The notes: generated by a model not told the origin, from the letters alone. A stretch of DNA of 64,000 nucleotides from Tetracladium setigerum (GCA_031472005.1 PZJY01000013.1:1612001-1676000), one strand, 5' to 3'; counted from the first letter of the stretch, positions 24,925 to 38,627 are shown. Numbers and translations are program-made.

Positions 24925-26138
24925 ATGTCCAGCAGTCTCGAAAGCACTAAAAACAAGGCGAAGGAGGTCGCGTAAGTGATATCTCGATACTGAGTCTCTG
25001 TCGCGTACAATACGACTAACTCCTTGCTCTAGGATTGAGGACTTCAACAAGGCCAAAGACCTCGGTGTAGCTGCTGTCAAATCTGGAGCATATATCTATC
25101 CCATCAAGGTGAGTTTACCACTCCGCAATCTGCCAATGCACCACCAACTAATTGACTTTCACAGGGTGTCGTTTACTTCCTCACCCACCGCGCACTATGG
25201 AAACCCCTCCTCTCCAAACTTTTCCCAACACTGGGCCTCTCCGTCGGCGTAATCGCCTTCATGTTCATCACGACCTACCTCCCACAACTTGCAGTCTTGG
25301 TATTCGTAAACGGACCCCTCGCAGCATTCACCACCATCCTCCTCGTCCTCTCCGAATCCTCCACTCTGATCAACATCCTCTCCCGCACCTTCCTCATCCA
25401 AGATGCTCTCGTTGATACATTCGATGGTGTCCTGGTTGCGAGACACCAGACTGGCATACTCGCAGAGGGAAGAGAAGTCAGGAGCGGAAACTTCAACGAT
25501 CCAATTGCCAAGTTGGGCAAATTGGTCAAGAGTCCGTTTGAGAAGTTCACTCCGGCAGCCTTGATTAGATATGTTATGTATCTGCCTTTGAACTTTATCC
25601 CGGTAGTTGGAACGGTCATTTTCGTTTTGCTTCAGGGAAAGACGAGGGGAAATATGGTTCACACGAGGGTATGTTGTTTCTGAGGATGGGTGATGAATTG
25701 CGTGCTAACTGGTTGTAGTACTTTCAGTTGAAGAACTGGAGTAATTCTCGAAAGGATCAGTGGTTGAAGGATAACATGGCTCCCTACGCTGCGTAAGTCA
25801 CTCATTCTCGAGGATCAGCACTCCAGATATGTCTCTTTGTCGGGATGAGAATGCAGATTTTATCTGTTACCAATTTATACTATCCATGCTGACTTGATTA
25901 CAGATTCGGTACCGTCGCCACACTTCTCGAGCTCATTCCCGTCGTGTCAATCTTCTTCAGCTTCACAAACACTGGTATTTACCTATTCCACACCTCTCTT
26001 GGCTGCCAAGACCAAATACTGACATACTCCACAGTCGGAGCAGCTCTCTGGGCCGCGGACATCGAATCCAACAATACCAAGATGACCGAGCTCTCTGATC
26101 CTAGGGCCGTTAGCGAGTCGGTGAAGAAGGATACCTAG
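24925..26138 (+). CDS. Lds/Rrt8-like multi-pass membrane protein (lipid droplet / spore wall family)
   Basis: Six exons: 24925-24971, 25033-25108, 25165-25668, 25719-25792, 25904-25974 and 26035-26138. They give 291 residues in a continuous frame. After a charged start (MSSSLESTKNKAKEVA), hydrophobic segments lie at about residues 75-100, 105-125 and 185-210, and again near the C-terminus. The conserved blocks LLQGKTRG, YFQLKNW and ELIPVVSIFFSFTNTVGAALWAADIE match fungal proteins annotated as outer spore wall protein Rrt8/Lds1-like, a family with an EI24-like fold. Yeast members sit on lipid droplets and help dityrosine spore wall assembly; the role in filamentous fungi is not established. 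No defects are seen. Confidence 0.72.
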
Positions 26139-26683
26139 ATGTCGTTTCACTAGAGATGGTGTGTTCACAATTCGAGGGGTGCAACGTGTCTTCAACTCGA
26201 GAAAGGGTCAAAATTGCCGCAGATTTCATGGCACTTCATCGTTTATAAATGCATGATGAGACTACGATAGCGTGGCGTTAGGGGGTGGATATGGATTTAA
26301 AAATCCGAAAGACTTGCTTTCCTGTTTGGTTTTCTATCTTCTACTCAAAATATATTTTTATGGAAAAGTAAATAATATACCACAGTAGTACTGTTTCCTT
26401 CGCCTGTTCTTTCCCTGCAAGTAGATTGACATCATGCGAGTCTTAAACTTTGTGTTTTCTCTGCATGAAGAGGAAGTTTTATTAACGCTAGGGGTTTCAC
26501 TCGTTATTTTCGTACAGTCGTTCTGTGGTAAAACTTTATACATTCAAGGAAGGTACTGTATCTTGATGATATTTGATACTTGATACTTGGTATTTAACAA
26601 CCCCCTTCCCCCCTCCCCAACCCTCTCAAAATGATGGGATGAAGTTTGTACTATTTTTGAGATTGCAGCTGTTATTGATTGTG
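26139..26683. other. Intergenic stretch
   Basis: Between the 3' ends of two convergent genes. It holds a short ATACTTGATACTTGGTA repeat near 26566-26590 and a C-rich patch at 26600-26620. Nothing coding is supported. Confidence 0.5.
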
Positions 26684-27004
26684 TTAGGTAGTGAACTCCA
26701 TCAATAACTGATTGGTTTCTGTTTCTAGACTACTGTTGCTGCTGCTGGTGGTGGTGATGGCGTCACCCTCGATTGGAGACGCGAGAATAATCATAAATAG
26801 CGATGCGAAAAGCAAAGTTAGGAAAGTTATCTGAGGAAAAAAAATAATCAGTCACGCAAGGATGGGGAAACGAGGTAGTGACGGATAGCTTACCTTTACT
26901 GCCAGGGTGTGTATTTGTTCGTAGGCCGTCTGGAGACTGAAGATTGTGTAACGATGAGCAGCACAATTGATGATAACTCTATGATGGGCCTTTTGAAAAG
27001 CCAT
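26684..27004 (-). CDS. Candidate small two-exon gene encoding an 85-aa single-pass membrane or secreted peptide
   Basis: I read exon 1 at 27004-26894 (MAFQKAHHRVIINCAAHRY... ending AVK) and exon 2 at 26830-26684, joined across a 63-nt intron with donor GTAAGC, branch-like CTGAT and acceptor CCTCAG. Both junctions are in phase. Exon 2 begins with a strong hydrophobic helix (ITFLTLLFASLFMIILASP) and then a Thr/Ser-rich tail with Asn-Ser-Ser sites. The helix could be a membrane anchor or an internal signal sequence. Support is only internal consistency (phase, splice signals, hydrophobic segment); I recognise no family. Confidence 0.35.
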
Positions 27005-28876
27005 AGATTGATGCTTGACGTATTTGAATACAGAGAAAATAAATGCTTCTGGTACTTGTACTTTTTGACCAGCTCGAAGGTTCGCACTTTATATTTCCAA
27101 ATTGATCTGTATAGTTCACATCATTTGTTATTTTATTGTTCAATTCTAGGCAGATACATGTATCAGTTAGACAGCCACGATTCAGAAATGCAGAAATTAT
27201 GCGATGGGTTAGAAAGAGTCGCTCGTTCTAGGAGTTCTCTCCTCCCTTTAAAGTAGATACTCATCCACTTGGAGGGACGGGGAGACCTTGGCGAATATCT
27301 GAAAGCGCTTTTCCCCCGCGAAGCACAAACACACTTGACAAGCAATAATCAGAGTATCCTTCCTCTCGCATATGCAGCACGAAAATTATAAGTATACAAG
27401 CATCTTCTATCGCCATTTTTATCGGAATTTCTAAGCAGATACATAACGTAACTTGGCAATCCCAAAGTTAGAGTGCTTCTCATCCAGGTTGGGAAGGAGC
27501 TGGGCTAACAATCTCTCGAAGGTTTCACGTACATTCATTGCTATAGCGTGTCACCGCTTCACACAAACTCTTTCAGAAACAAACGGCAGTACTTATTCCT
27601 TGCGTACAAGGAAAATAATCTAGGGATGAATGCCGAAAAGAGGTTGACGATATTTATGTAAAGATGTGTACGTTGTCGCAGGTGTAGACAAGTGAGCTCG
27701 AATGCCAACGAACTGGTCCAATTCAGAGACTCTTACCGCCTTTCATAATGAAATTTAAAAAGTGTATGGTGCTAAAATCCATTAATTTTAGTATCGAGCA
27801 TGATCTTGGCTGTAGTGTTGTGGCAATGACACCCTCTGGGACGTGCAGGATGAACATCTTCAAAGATAGGGAAAACACTTCAATATTTCTCGCCAGTAGG
27901 AAAGGATACATCTTTCTCCTTGCCCGTAGTAATAGCACTGTAAAAGGAGTTTTGTATCCGCTTTGTCCGACAGAGTCACATCTATCTCTTCGTATTCATT
28001 TTGCTATCCGCTTTGTCCGATTGATTCATGTTAATCACTTCCAGCACTGATCTCTTCTTATTTATTTTAATATGTTGTGTGCCAAGACATAACACATTTG
28101 TCTTGTGTTGTGCAAGGAGATGATAATTTCGAAGTTAGAATAAATGATCTCCAGGATAAGTGGTTGTTCTGGTGATCTAGTAAATTTGGCAGACCACCAG
28201 GAGGAACTTGATATCATTTCTTCGCTTCCCGCTCTTCCGCTCCGCCCTCCGCCGAGGTATTGAGTGGGAACCTTATTGAATGACTTCACTCCCACCATCC
28301 ACGTGGTAACTTCGTGGGAGAAACAAGCATTCGCATTTTAAAAGCAAAAAGAGCATATCAAGCAGCTGTTGGTGGTTTACGGGATTTCAAAGATTGAACA
28401 ATTGCTGTCATTAATTCGTGAGTGACCATCCAATTTCTTGAAATACGAAGGAGGTCTCGGCAAGGCTCCTCGTCACCAGCTTCTTAGCCCCAAGCTTCGT
28501 TCCCCCATCCAGCCCTGCGCCTTCACAAGAAGCAGCCGAGAATCTCACCTCACAACCTGGCTCCCCGAAAACAGGACAGCTAGAGTGTATGAAGACGCAA
28601 GCAAGCTATCACAGCTTCGAAGCTCCACGAATTGTCGCCACTCCTTTGCTGGCCCTTCTCTCATCCTGACGTGGACGGGGCAAAACGAAACACAAACAAG
28701 GAAACGAGCCGAGTTGATCGCCAACCTAGACAACACTCGCTCTCAGTACCACCGACCACAACAACTAACACCACAATTGCTATTTGGAAGCCCTGATCAA
28801 CCGCAAAGATGGATCACGATCGCAACCCGATAGATTGCACCATGAGCCTCCTCCGGAATTCTCTCCCACCAGTCCG
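27005..28876. other. Intergenic stretch upstream of the RhoGAP gene
   Basis: AT-rich to about 28400. Two copies of ATCCGCTTTGTCCGA lie about 50 bp apart at 27956 and 28006. From 28440 the DNA is a C/A-rich leader typical of a long 5' UTR. No separate gene is supported. An out-of-frame ATG at 28809 is discussed under the RhoGAP gene. Confidence 0.5.
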
Positions 28877-31384
28877 ATGGACTCGCGCGATAGGATGGGA
28901 AGCATGTCGTTGGGCGCGCCCCCGAATGCCAATGGTGACGACGTTTCTCCCATCAATGGGGATTCAGCCTCCATATCTGGTCCGCCGCCGCCAGCAGATC
29001 CGAATGCGAAGATTGTGCACGAGGTGGTCAACTCAGAGGTACGGCATTGCTGTTGGCGCATTGGATGGTGGCATCAGCTAACTTATTGGCAGATTGGAGT
29101 TTCGACACTGCTCAATCGCTTGAAGCAAAGTATTGCGTCTGCAAAGGTAAGAACTTCTTCCATTATATCGTAGATGGGTCCTAATTCCTTTGTCTAGGAG
29201 TTTGCAAGCTTCCTCAAGAAACGCTCCACACTCGAAGAAGAGCATTCCAATGGCCTCAAGAAACTCTGTAGAACCACTACAGAGAATAACCGCAGACCGG
29301 AACACAGGCATGGCTCCTACCTACAAGCCTACGACCAGGTCACTTCGATCCACGAGCGCATGGCAGACAACGGTGCTCAATTCTCCATCTCGCTGCACCA
29401 GATGTCCGAGGATCTACAAGAGATGGCCGCGAACATCGAGCGGGGTCGCAAACACTGGAAAGCGACTGGCCTGGCCGCCGAGACAAGAGTCGCCGAGACA
29501 GAAGCTATGATGCGGAAATCAAAGGCGAAATACGATGCTTTGGCTGAAGATTACGATCGCGCGCGGACAGGCGAGCGAGTAGCCAGCAAGAAGTTTGGTA
29601 TCAAGGGCCCCAAGTCGGCAGCTCAGCATGAGGAGGATCTGTTGCGAAAAGTCCAGGCAGCAGATTCCGATTATGCTGCTAAAGTGCAGGTTGCGCAAGC
29701 TGGAAGGGCCGAATTGCAGTCAAAGACTCGACCAGAGGCTGTGAGGTCCATGTTGGATTTGATCAAGGAGTGCGATTCAGCTGTGACATTGCAAATGCAG
29801 AAGTTTGGTCAGTCCAGAAAGTCTTGGATTTCGCTTGGACATATTGCTAACAGAAGCAGCATCATTCAATGAGAAACTTCTCTTGAGTAACGGCTTGAAT
29901 ATTAGCCCTCTTAAAGGAGCTGAGCCATCGAACGCTAAGAGCTTGCGCGAAGTCGTGTATGCCATTAATAATGAGCAAGATCTCAGCAGTTACTTGACTA
30001 GCTTTGCTGGCAAAGTTCCACCGAAGATTACAGAGATCAAATATGAGAAAAATCCCGTATATACTCTGTCCCAAGCAAAAATGAAAGCAGTACTAACATT
30101 AACAGGTCTTTGGTACCTCCCAACCACCTCCCCCACCAGCAAATGCTCAGCAACCACAACAAACTCCCCAAGGATCATTCTCGTCTAGACAAGGACCTCC
30201 ACCTCCATTCAACAGTGGAGCACAACACAACCCGCACTCCCCATCTCACCAACAACCGCCTCCTCCATTCATGACCCAAGCACCTCCCCAGCACGGCCCG
30301 AACGCCCCAACTCTTCAATTGCATGAGAAGAATCTTCAGCAGAATCCGCCACCACCAGGACCATACAATTCTGGGCCAATGGGACAAATGGGTGGACCAC
30401 CTCCAGGCGCTCACCAAGGAGGACCACCACGAGGACACAATTCGTATGGATCTATTGGCTCGTCTGGTCCTCCTCAATTGAATGCTCTACCTTTCGAAAA
30501 ATCGAATTCGCCTCCTCCACCGCAATTTCAACAGCAGCAGCAACAACAGCCTTCTCCATACTCCCAACCTCAACAGCAGCATCAGCAAAATCCACCACCA
30601 TCTCAATATTCTCAACCACCACCTCCTGGCGCCAACAACCAACATCTCCCTCCCCTAAAGCCAGTGTTTGGTCTCAGTCTCGACCAATTGTTCGAGCGAG
30701 ATGGCTCAGCTGTTCCTATGATTGTTACGCAGTGTATTCAAGCAGTTGATACATATGGATTGGATCAAGAAGGAATCTATCGTTTGTCTGGCACAGCTTC
30801 TCACATCACTAGACTCAAGGCTATGTTTGACAATGGTAAGTCCGACCCAAGGCTTTTCCGTAGCAAGATCTAACAAAAAGCAGATGCATCCGCAGTTGAT
30901 TTCCGCAACCCAGAAAACTTCTACCACGATGTCAACAGCGTCGCAGGTCTCTTGAAACAGTTCTTCAGAGACCTTCCCGACCCTCTTCTAACCCAAGAGC
31001 ACTACCAAGGATTCGTCGACGCAGCTAGTATGCCCCCCCCCCCCCCCCCAATTTCAATTTTCTTCTCCCCTTCCTTCTTTTACTCTATTTACTAACCCCC
31101 CTTCAGAGAGCGACGACGATATCATCCGCCGTGACTCACTGCACGCTATCATCAACGCCCTTCCCGACCCTAATTACGCCACTCTCCGCGCAATCACTCT
31201 CCATCTCCACCGCGTAACTCAACGATCAGGCGCAAACCGTATGAATGGAAGTAACCTTTCCATTGTGTTTGGCCCGACGCTTATGGGTGCCAATACTGGT
31301 CCTAATATTGCAGATGCTGGATGGCAGGTTAGGGTTATCGATACGATCTTACAGAATACGTACCAGATCTTTGATGATGATTGA
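28877..31384 (+). CDS. RGD1: F-BAR plus RhoGAP domain protein (Rgd1-like)
   Basis: Seven exons: 28877-29038, 29093-29146, 29198-29807, 29860-30056, 30106-30835, 30884-31027 and 31107-31384. They give 724 residues from the first in-frame ATG. An F-BAR (Fes/CIP4 homology) coiled-coil domain spans about residues 50-340 (IGVSTLLNRLKQSI, FLKKRSTLEEEHS). A Pro/Gln-rich linker follows (about 360-520, with CAG/CAA repeats). The C-terminal RhoGAP domain has the arginine finger in EGIYRLSG. Yeast Rgd1 acts on Rho3 and Rho4 at sites of polar growth. The true start is probably upstream at 28809 (MDHDRNP): adding one C to the CCC at 28826-28828 would join it to a coding-like stretch containing HHEPPPEFSPTSP. 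Confidence 0.9.
31033..31049 (+). repeat. Poly-C tract of 17 inside a RhoGAP intron
   Basis: Intron 31028-31106 begins GTATG and then runs 17 cytosines. The tract lies right after the donor site. Its length is likely variable and hard to sequence accurately. Confidence 0.9.
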
Positions 31385-32848
31385 GCGAGCGGGTGGGTGA
31401 GTGAGGGAGCGTTATTTTGAGGTGAAGGATGAGTAGGGAGTTGTGTCTGAGTTGTTTAGTGCGCGAAAGACAGAGCAGAGCAGAGATTGGAAAGTAAACG
31501 AAAGAAACAAACCAAAGGTGGTAGTAGGAAGAGGAGAGAATAATTGGCTTTGTTCCTTTAATATCCAGATGTTTTTTTTTATAATCTGATCTTTTCTTTT
31601 TCTTCTTCTTGTTCTTGAATGTAAAATGGTTATGCAAAAATTGTACAGTACCATACCATCCAGTTTACCTAGTCAAGTCATGTTCCAGCCAGTCATTCAT
31701 TACATCTTACATTTGTTAATTCGCCCTCCTTCCTGTTATAAAATCATACAACTTTGTGTTGACATGATTTGGGTAGGTGGTTAGGGAAAAGAACGGAAAG
31801 ATACAAAAAGCCATGGAAAGTAGTGTATATTACCATATGTAGAAAGAAAGAAAAATACAAATTTCCGCATACTTTTCATTGACTGACTGCCATTCTCTAA
31901 TCCGTTTCGAACTTTCTGTTCTTTATAATTTTTTGGTGGTAGATGTCCCTGTTAACAATCAATACTTTGTATCATTCATGGTTCTGTCCCTCCCGGAGGC
32001 AGTAGACTTTTCAGCTAATAAGTACCTGCAGTAGCCCATCATCCCATCATTCCATCTATCCGGTATTTCTGTTGTTAAGCGCAAATACATTTATTTAATT
32101 TAATTTAGTGTGCATGGAAGGTTACTGTGTGTGTGCTTGTACTGAACTCTCAGACGTTTGCGCACGGACTGTACATACGCCGCCACATAACCTTATATTT
32201 AATACTAATATCGACGATGACGATGGAGAATTTTAAACCTGAGATTACAGTACTGTACCTAGGTATTCGTTCATGAGAGGAAGAGAGATGAGAGAGAGGG
32301 AGAAGGAGAGAGACAGAGAAGCTCATGTTAGTTCTTCCCAGCTCAGATGAGTGAGTTCTGTGAATATTTATAAAACTTTGTGTGAATTATTTCTTTCGAA
32401 TAAGATTTATAAAGGAGGGTATCAATCATCATCTTTTTTTCTTTCTTGAACTCCACTCTTCCGACTTGATTTCTCCGTCTGATTAGCTGATCATCCATGA
32501 TCATGCCAACTCGAATTTCCATTTCCATTGCCCCGTTCCGTTCCTAATTTCCTTCCATCCATTCCCAGTTCCAGTCCCAGACTGTGACCAGTCACTTCCC
32601 CCTACCATCTCCAATTAAAAAAGGCTTTAATTTCTCCCACGACTAATCTCATAGACAAATATACAGATAGATAGATAGACAAAACAACAAAAAACAATAA
32701 CAGAATTCTCATCTCTTTGGCTTCATTAATAGGACATCTCACTTCCGTTTCATTTTAACTCGATGCAATCGACCACCTCATTTTGAGACAGAAGGATCGA
32801 GCGAGTCAAGATGAAATGAAAGCTCGGTTGGGTGATGGGATGATCTAT
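31385..32848. other. Convergent intergenic region
   Basis: Between the 3' ends of the RhoGAP gene and the DUF3712 gene. T-rich and A-rich tracts, a GAGAGA-rich segment at 32278-32325 and GATAGATAGATAG near 32665 are present. No gene is supported. Confidence 0.55.
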
Positions 32849-34221
32849 TTAGGTGCTGGTAGGCTTTGCGGCCGCTGCTGAGGCTGCCGCTGCTGCGGCA
32901 TGAGCGAGAGAGTCCTTGATGACTTGCGCGACGTTCATGGCAAGAGTGAGGTTTTGGCTTGAGAGGGCGGATTCCTGAGTGATTCACAACGAATTAGAAA
33001 CATGCGCATTATGCCAAAACGAAAAACCAACACCAACAAACTACCAAAGTCAACTTACATAATAGGTCAGATGCTGTCCGTTGAAGAGCGCCTCCTTGCC
33101 CCAGATGAGAAGGTTGACAACACCGGTAGCTTTGTCCATGGAATTGATCAGAAGACTTTGGTTAAGGGTGCCGAACATGGGAAGAGTGTTGTTTCCTGGT
33201 TTGAGGGTCATGTCGAGGATGGTGGTGGTGCCTACGAGGCCATCCTTTGTGGCGACGTTGAGGGTTACGTTGCCCTGGTTGTTGTTAGTGATTCGAATTT
33301 ACTTTACTCAAAGAGAAGGGAGGGAGCTAACCATATCAATAGTCATGACAGATGGGTTGGGAATATAGGCGAAGGCTTTGATGTTTGGTTGTCCGGCGGG
33401 AGCGCTAGTGTTGACGAGAGCATTTACGACATTGAAGCCTGCCAATCCATTGAGTCCTATATATTTACCTTCATTAGTATTCGTCCATGCACACATCCAA
33501 GAAAGTAATGCGACATCTCAAAACTCACCCTTGAAAGTCGTTTCCTCGTAATAGTTGACATTGGTCACGGGCAGAGCACCAAGATGCAACTTGGTCTTTC
33601 CCTGCAATCCCAATGTAACCTCTTCCTGCTTGAGAACCTGAGTCGCAAAGGTCGTGAGCTCATTTACATTCTCGATCTTCACTTCTTGATTGTCGAAGGT
33701 GGCGGGAGCTCTTGGCTTGGTGGCGTGGATCTCGGGCATCTCGAGGGTCATGATGCGATTAGCTGCCGTAGTACCGTTGGTGACAACGAAGACGGAGACG
33801 GTGAAGCCATCTAGTGTTGGGGTGAAGAGACTGGGGTTGTGGAGAATGGCGTGTTGAGTGAGGACCATGGTATCAGGGCTTGGATTGAGGAATTGGAGCT
33901 CGGTGAACTCGAGACTGGACTTGTCTACATCCTTTTGGGCAATTCGGGGGAGGCCGACGTATGTTCTTTGAGATAGTTAGTACGAGTTGATGATTTGGCA
34001 CTGGGAAAAGTGAGAATAAAGAGAGAGAGAGAGAGCACTTACAAGCACAATGCGATGATAAGGAAGACGGCGCAGAAGATAATGAGATGGAGCCACCAGA
34101 ATCGTACACAGTGTCTCTTAATCTTGGAGCCAAATCCTTGCTTCTTTGTGTTTGCTGGAAGAGGTTCATTGCTATTAACTTCCTCGATATCCGAGTTGGC
34201 TGGTTTCTCGTCGAAAGCCAT
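32849..34221 (-). CDS. DUF3712 single-pass membrane protein
   Basis: Five exons on the minus strand: 34221-34043, 33965-33529, 33456-33332, 33274-33059 and 32974-32849. They join to 360 residues. A cytosolic N-terminus (MAFDEKPANSDIEEVN) with a basic patch precedes one transmembrane helix (WWLHLIIFCAVFLIIALCL, about residues 41-60). A long extracytoplasmic beta-rich domain follows with the DUF3712 pattern (NPSLFTPTLDGFTVSVF, LPVTNVNYYEETTFKG, several Asn glycosylation sites). The C-terminal tail is an Ala-rich repeat. The family is widespread in ascomycetes, probably vacuolar or cell-surface, with no proven role. Intron 1 carries a GAGAGA run. No defects are seen. Confidence 0.88.
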
Positions 34222-36932
34222 TGTGAAAGTTGGTGAAGGGAGTTTTGGTGAGGAAAGCGACGGCTTAGGGTAGGTTGAAACAACTTGAGACGTTTTTGTC
34301 TCGACAACGCCAGGGAGAAGAAGAGGAAGAGGAAGAGGAAGAAGAACAGAGGGTGAAAAGTCAAGGAATTGATTTTCAGAAGTTGATATTCTTTCAATCA
34401 AAATCAAGGGTAGGAGAGGAAGGCGGGGACGAGGGCCCATTAAGAAGGAGAAGGGACAGCGCACATCCATGTACAACGTCCATGTCTCCCCCAGGACACT
34501 TTGGCGATACAATACACAAAGAACGAAGAATTAGAATTGGAATCGTGGAGGCAAATCCCGTTTGGGTTACATCCCCGTCAACAGGGGCCATGTGATTCGG
34601 CTCTTCGAGGGGAAACTTACCAACATAATGCTGCATCGGGATCTTGGTTTGTACATGGTGCGGGACATGCTCGGTGGCGCTTGTACGAGATGGGAGCAGC
34701 TGGCAAGGATATTGAAGACATAGAGGAATGGGTGTGTTGGATCATTGGATGTCTCAAACCATTGATTGGCAACGACGACGCAGGTGTGTGGGAGTTAGTG
34801 GGCTGGAAGTTGTAAGTACCTTTGTACCTTTTTTTTACGATCGTCGACCTTTTGACGCAGTTACGCAGCTGAAATGATGGAAAGGAAGGCGGTCATCACC
34901 TTAACCTCACTACCGGAAGTCGACCTCCTCCAATACTTTCTCTGTCCTGCCCCTATCACAGGCGAGCTGACAACAACGACTTTACCGAAATCCCTTCGAA
35001 ATGGAATTGTTGGATCGCCACATAGCGAGAAATAGACCTGCAGGAAGAGATAGCAGCAGTGACTAGTGACAACAGGATAAGTGAAAGTTTGATGCCGGCT
35101 CTGCCGCAGTGGTTTTCAGATGTCAGAATGTTGCCCACATTTCGAGGCCCTTTTCATGGTATCGCCGAGGCAAGGTCCGGACACCTTCTCGCTTCGGGAA
35201 TGGTTACACCTTCCATTCAAGGTTCCTTGCAGGAGAGCGACATTAAATCTGGAGATGAGGAACCACTCTGCGATGAGCTTACATTTCTTGGAAACAATAA
35301 TAGTGGACGTCGGTCGTGTGTGGAGGACTTGGAGAAGATGGAGAGGAAAAGGAAGAGAGGAATCCATCACCCCGCGTTTTGAATGAATGGATTGATTGAC
35401 TGCGGGAACTCCGCATTTTCATTTGATGCATTTCCCCATCCCTTTCCTTGCACGCAGTGTATCTTGGAATCTTGGCTATCGCCAATGAAAAGGTCTTGTT
35501 ATTCCTCACGTGTCCCCATTTTGAATCGACGTAGCACCATCCAGATCCCAAAGAGATGGATGGGTGTGTGGTATTTGGTCAAATTTCGCTATGGGGATTG
35601 GCAGCGTCAAATCATACAGTAATGTGCCGCACTCAACCGCCGCCGTCTAGCCTCTAGGTGCTGTAGTGTAGTGTAGTATCATACGACCAGCCCTCCCTAC
35701 CATCGAATGAGGTCTAATTTGACGACTTTCGGACCAAAAGCTTGATCAAGAAAATTTCTGGAGCATCCGTCGAAACTCGGCTTCATTGGCCCAAGGTGTG
35801 GAGGAACTTCCCAATCCAGCTGAATATCTATTCCTCGGCATCGCGGGGAGCTTGCAAGTTTGCCACTAGCTCAGCAGGCCAGTGGCCAGGACATCGTATT
35901 GCTGCCTTCAATCACCAATGTCTCTCCTATTACTTCTCGCCTCTGAAAATTTGCACTTGCAATTTGCAAATAATGCGAAAAGGTCGAGAAACCAATCAGA
36001 CGGAAGGGAAAGGGGTGTGCCACCAGATACACGGGTAATAATAACTTTATAGTTTGGCGATCGACAATATTCAATGGAGATTCTCCCCCCTTCATTGGAA
36101 TGATGGAATCTGAGATGTCGCACAGCAGCCGTTCCCGAGAGTTTTGGAGTCAAAAATACGAATTCGAGTCCTCGGTTGGCTTGATCTTTATGGGGAAGGA
36201 AGGTAACATTGGGAAAGGAGCCGAGTAAACATGTGCCTGGATCGCTGGTACAACCGTGTGTAACGCTCCTGTCAAGGCTTAGAAAGTAACATAAAGACAT
36301 CGAGGGCGCGGCAACGAACGGCCAGCAGTTCTGTCCAGTGTCCGAACGTCAAGTCTCGTGGCTTGACATGTGGTTCTTGTAACGGCCTGCCAAGTAGCAG
36401 AAGTAACGAAGTACATGTTGTCCAAGACTTGAAATGTTGCGACAATCTTCAAGGTTCCCTCTCGACTCTGCGAATCCGTGGAAGGAGTTCCGAGGTACCC
36501 AGTTTAGGCTGTTGAAGGGCGTGTCAGATATTGCTTTTGCCATAGTCTTGAACCTTGTTGCAAATTGATCTTATTCCGCGAAGAAAGATTGGAGGTGGGT
36601 GAGAGTAAGTCGCAGATCATAGATGTCAGGTCTGTAAGATACCTGTACTGTATGAAAAAAACTGAGCTCCCATTCATACGTCGTTTTCCAAGTTTTGAAA
36701 GGCGAGAGATTCGCTTGCCAAATTGTCCTCCATGGCCGTTGTTTCTATGCTTTGCGGAATATTGCTGGGGCGAAAGAAGCAGTTCGTAGAGTAATCTTAG
36801 TTGAGGGATGGGTGATGGTGAATTGGTAGCTCTGCGATTCTGAGATGTTCTCAATTCAACAAGGCAGGCAGATGCCAAGCCTATTTCTGTGCCCAACCTC
36901 CCCCATTCCTTCCTACGGAGTACACCAAACAG
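34222..36932. other. Intergenic stretch
   Basis: It starts with a GAAGAG-rich purine run (34310-34345), the promoter side of the DUF3712 gene. Several frames of 90-165 codons on both strands lack motifs and overlap each other. CCGCACTCAAC at 35627-35637 resembles half of the element found in the 56-61 kb cluster but lacks the inverted CGG arm. No gene is supported. Confidence 0.45.
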
Positions 36933-38627
36933 ACAGAACAACCAAGGCTTTACAGTAACCATCAACACCGTATCCGCCGGCACAACCCATGTCATCATGT
37001 CAATAACCCTGGTTACATTGCCCCAGAGATTCTTTCAAGAATCTACCAGGGCTGTGACTTGGAGGATGTGCTTCGTTTGTCCCTAGCGTGTAAGCACCTG
37101 CACGAAATCTGGGCATCCGATGGTGGAAATATCATTTGGCAGGTGGGATTGAATACAATTTTGTCATTTCATGAAGCACTCATTGCTGTAAGTGGTACTG
37201 TATTGGAGAGCGAGTGAGAGAGAGAGCCGATCTCCTCCCGTTTGATACCTGCTCTGGCCATTCTACAGCCCCCACCTTCATTCAGGCTTTGTTTCGTATA
37301 TCTAGAAAAGTATGAACTACTAAAACAAATATCTAATAATCCCTAGGTCCGAAGTATCCAACTCATCCAAGAAGCCGCCGAAACAGAACCCCGTCAACTC
37401 CCACCCACCATCAACATCCCCTCACAAAGCGGCACATCTCGCAAACCCACCACCCACGAACTCAGCGCCATTCTCTCCCTCCAACACTTCGTCAAATGCC
37501 TCGAACACCGTTTCCTCCTTCGTCAAAACACGGAATCGTCATGGGGTCGCAACGCACCTCATCTCCTCGACGAAGCACCAGAACTTCTCCCCATCTGGCG
37601 AGAAAACTTCCACCGAGCCGTCTATAGATTTCTCATCGCCGGAGCAGTACTGGCGCGTGCGTTTCAAGAACCCTTCTTCGAGGCCGAGGAAGCTGGGTTG
37701 GCGCGCCTTCTTTCTGGTCTTGCGAGTGGGGATCCACCTGCATGGATTGAGGCTGTTGGTCTTGATATTCCAATCGATCCAAAAGAACTCGAATTTCTCA
37801 ATTCATTCCCAGCTTATCATTTCACGCCTAATGAGCGGTGGGAAGAATGCTTTGGTCCATTTGCCGAGTGGCTGATCAGCGAGAGTCGAATGAGATTGTC
37901 ACTCGAGAAATCTTCCAAGTCCAAAACCTTTAATTCTGGAAAAAATCCTGAAAGTGGAGGAGGAGAAAGCGTGGACCTTGCGACTTTAAGAGAGGTCATG
38001 CAGCTCGTTTTTCTATTCGGCAACATATTTGAAGTCGATGGCATCTTTGAAAGAGAGGAGCCAGCCTGGTCAAAATATCGTCACCGTAATACCAGTGACG
38101 GCGGTTGTTCCTGTGCAGATGGACCTACATGGCCCGAGAAGAAGACCAGCGATCGTCTACTCCCTCCAACGGGAAACATACGCAAAACACCCATCGTCTG
38201 GCTCGGGGAATACCAACTTCAAGAAATGATCATGCCTGCCAACCTTTCCTCCCTCGACACCACAGCAATCATCACACTACATGAAGATTCCAGTACCCTT
38301 CCAATTTCCGAAGAAGAAAAACAACCCTACATACCACCGCTCCTCAGAGTATGCAACGCACTCCATTGTGCGTCCGGGAGGCCGAATACTCATAACAACC
38401 ATCCTGCAGCGCATCCACCTCTTCATCTCGTCTCGTTTATCCTTGGGAAGTACTTTGATTATCAGTTTGATGAGATGGTTTTTGATGTTGATACGACGCG
38501 GTATTCGGTGTATGAGGATTTTATTCGGGATGGGAGGATCTTTACGGAGAAGGGTGGTTGGGATGGGATGCTTTCGGTGAAGAATGAGGATGATGTTTTT
38601 AATTATGATGAAAGATTGTACACATAG
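36933..38627 (+). CDS. F-box domain protein (5' end unresolved)
   Basis: The supported coding part runs from about 36933 to 37187 and from 37347 to 38627, with a 159-nt intron (GTAAGT...CCCTAG) in phase. The first part holds an F-box-like segment (NNPGYIAPEILSRIYQGC, then LRLSLACKHLHEIW). The rest resembles the large ascomycete F-box family in which a helical domain of about 400 residues follows the F-box (EPFFEAEEAG, FGPFAEWLISES). Such proteins link substrates to SCF ubiquitin ligases. The frame has no ATG before the F-box; a possible first exon is 36808-36825 (MGDGEL) joined through a 107-nt intron to AAACAG at 36932, but its donor (GTAGCT) and branch site are weak. Confidence 0.68.
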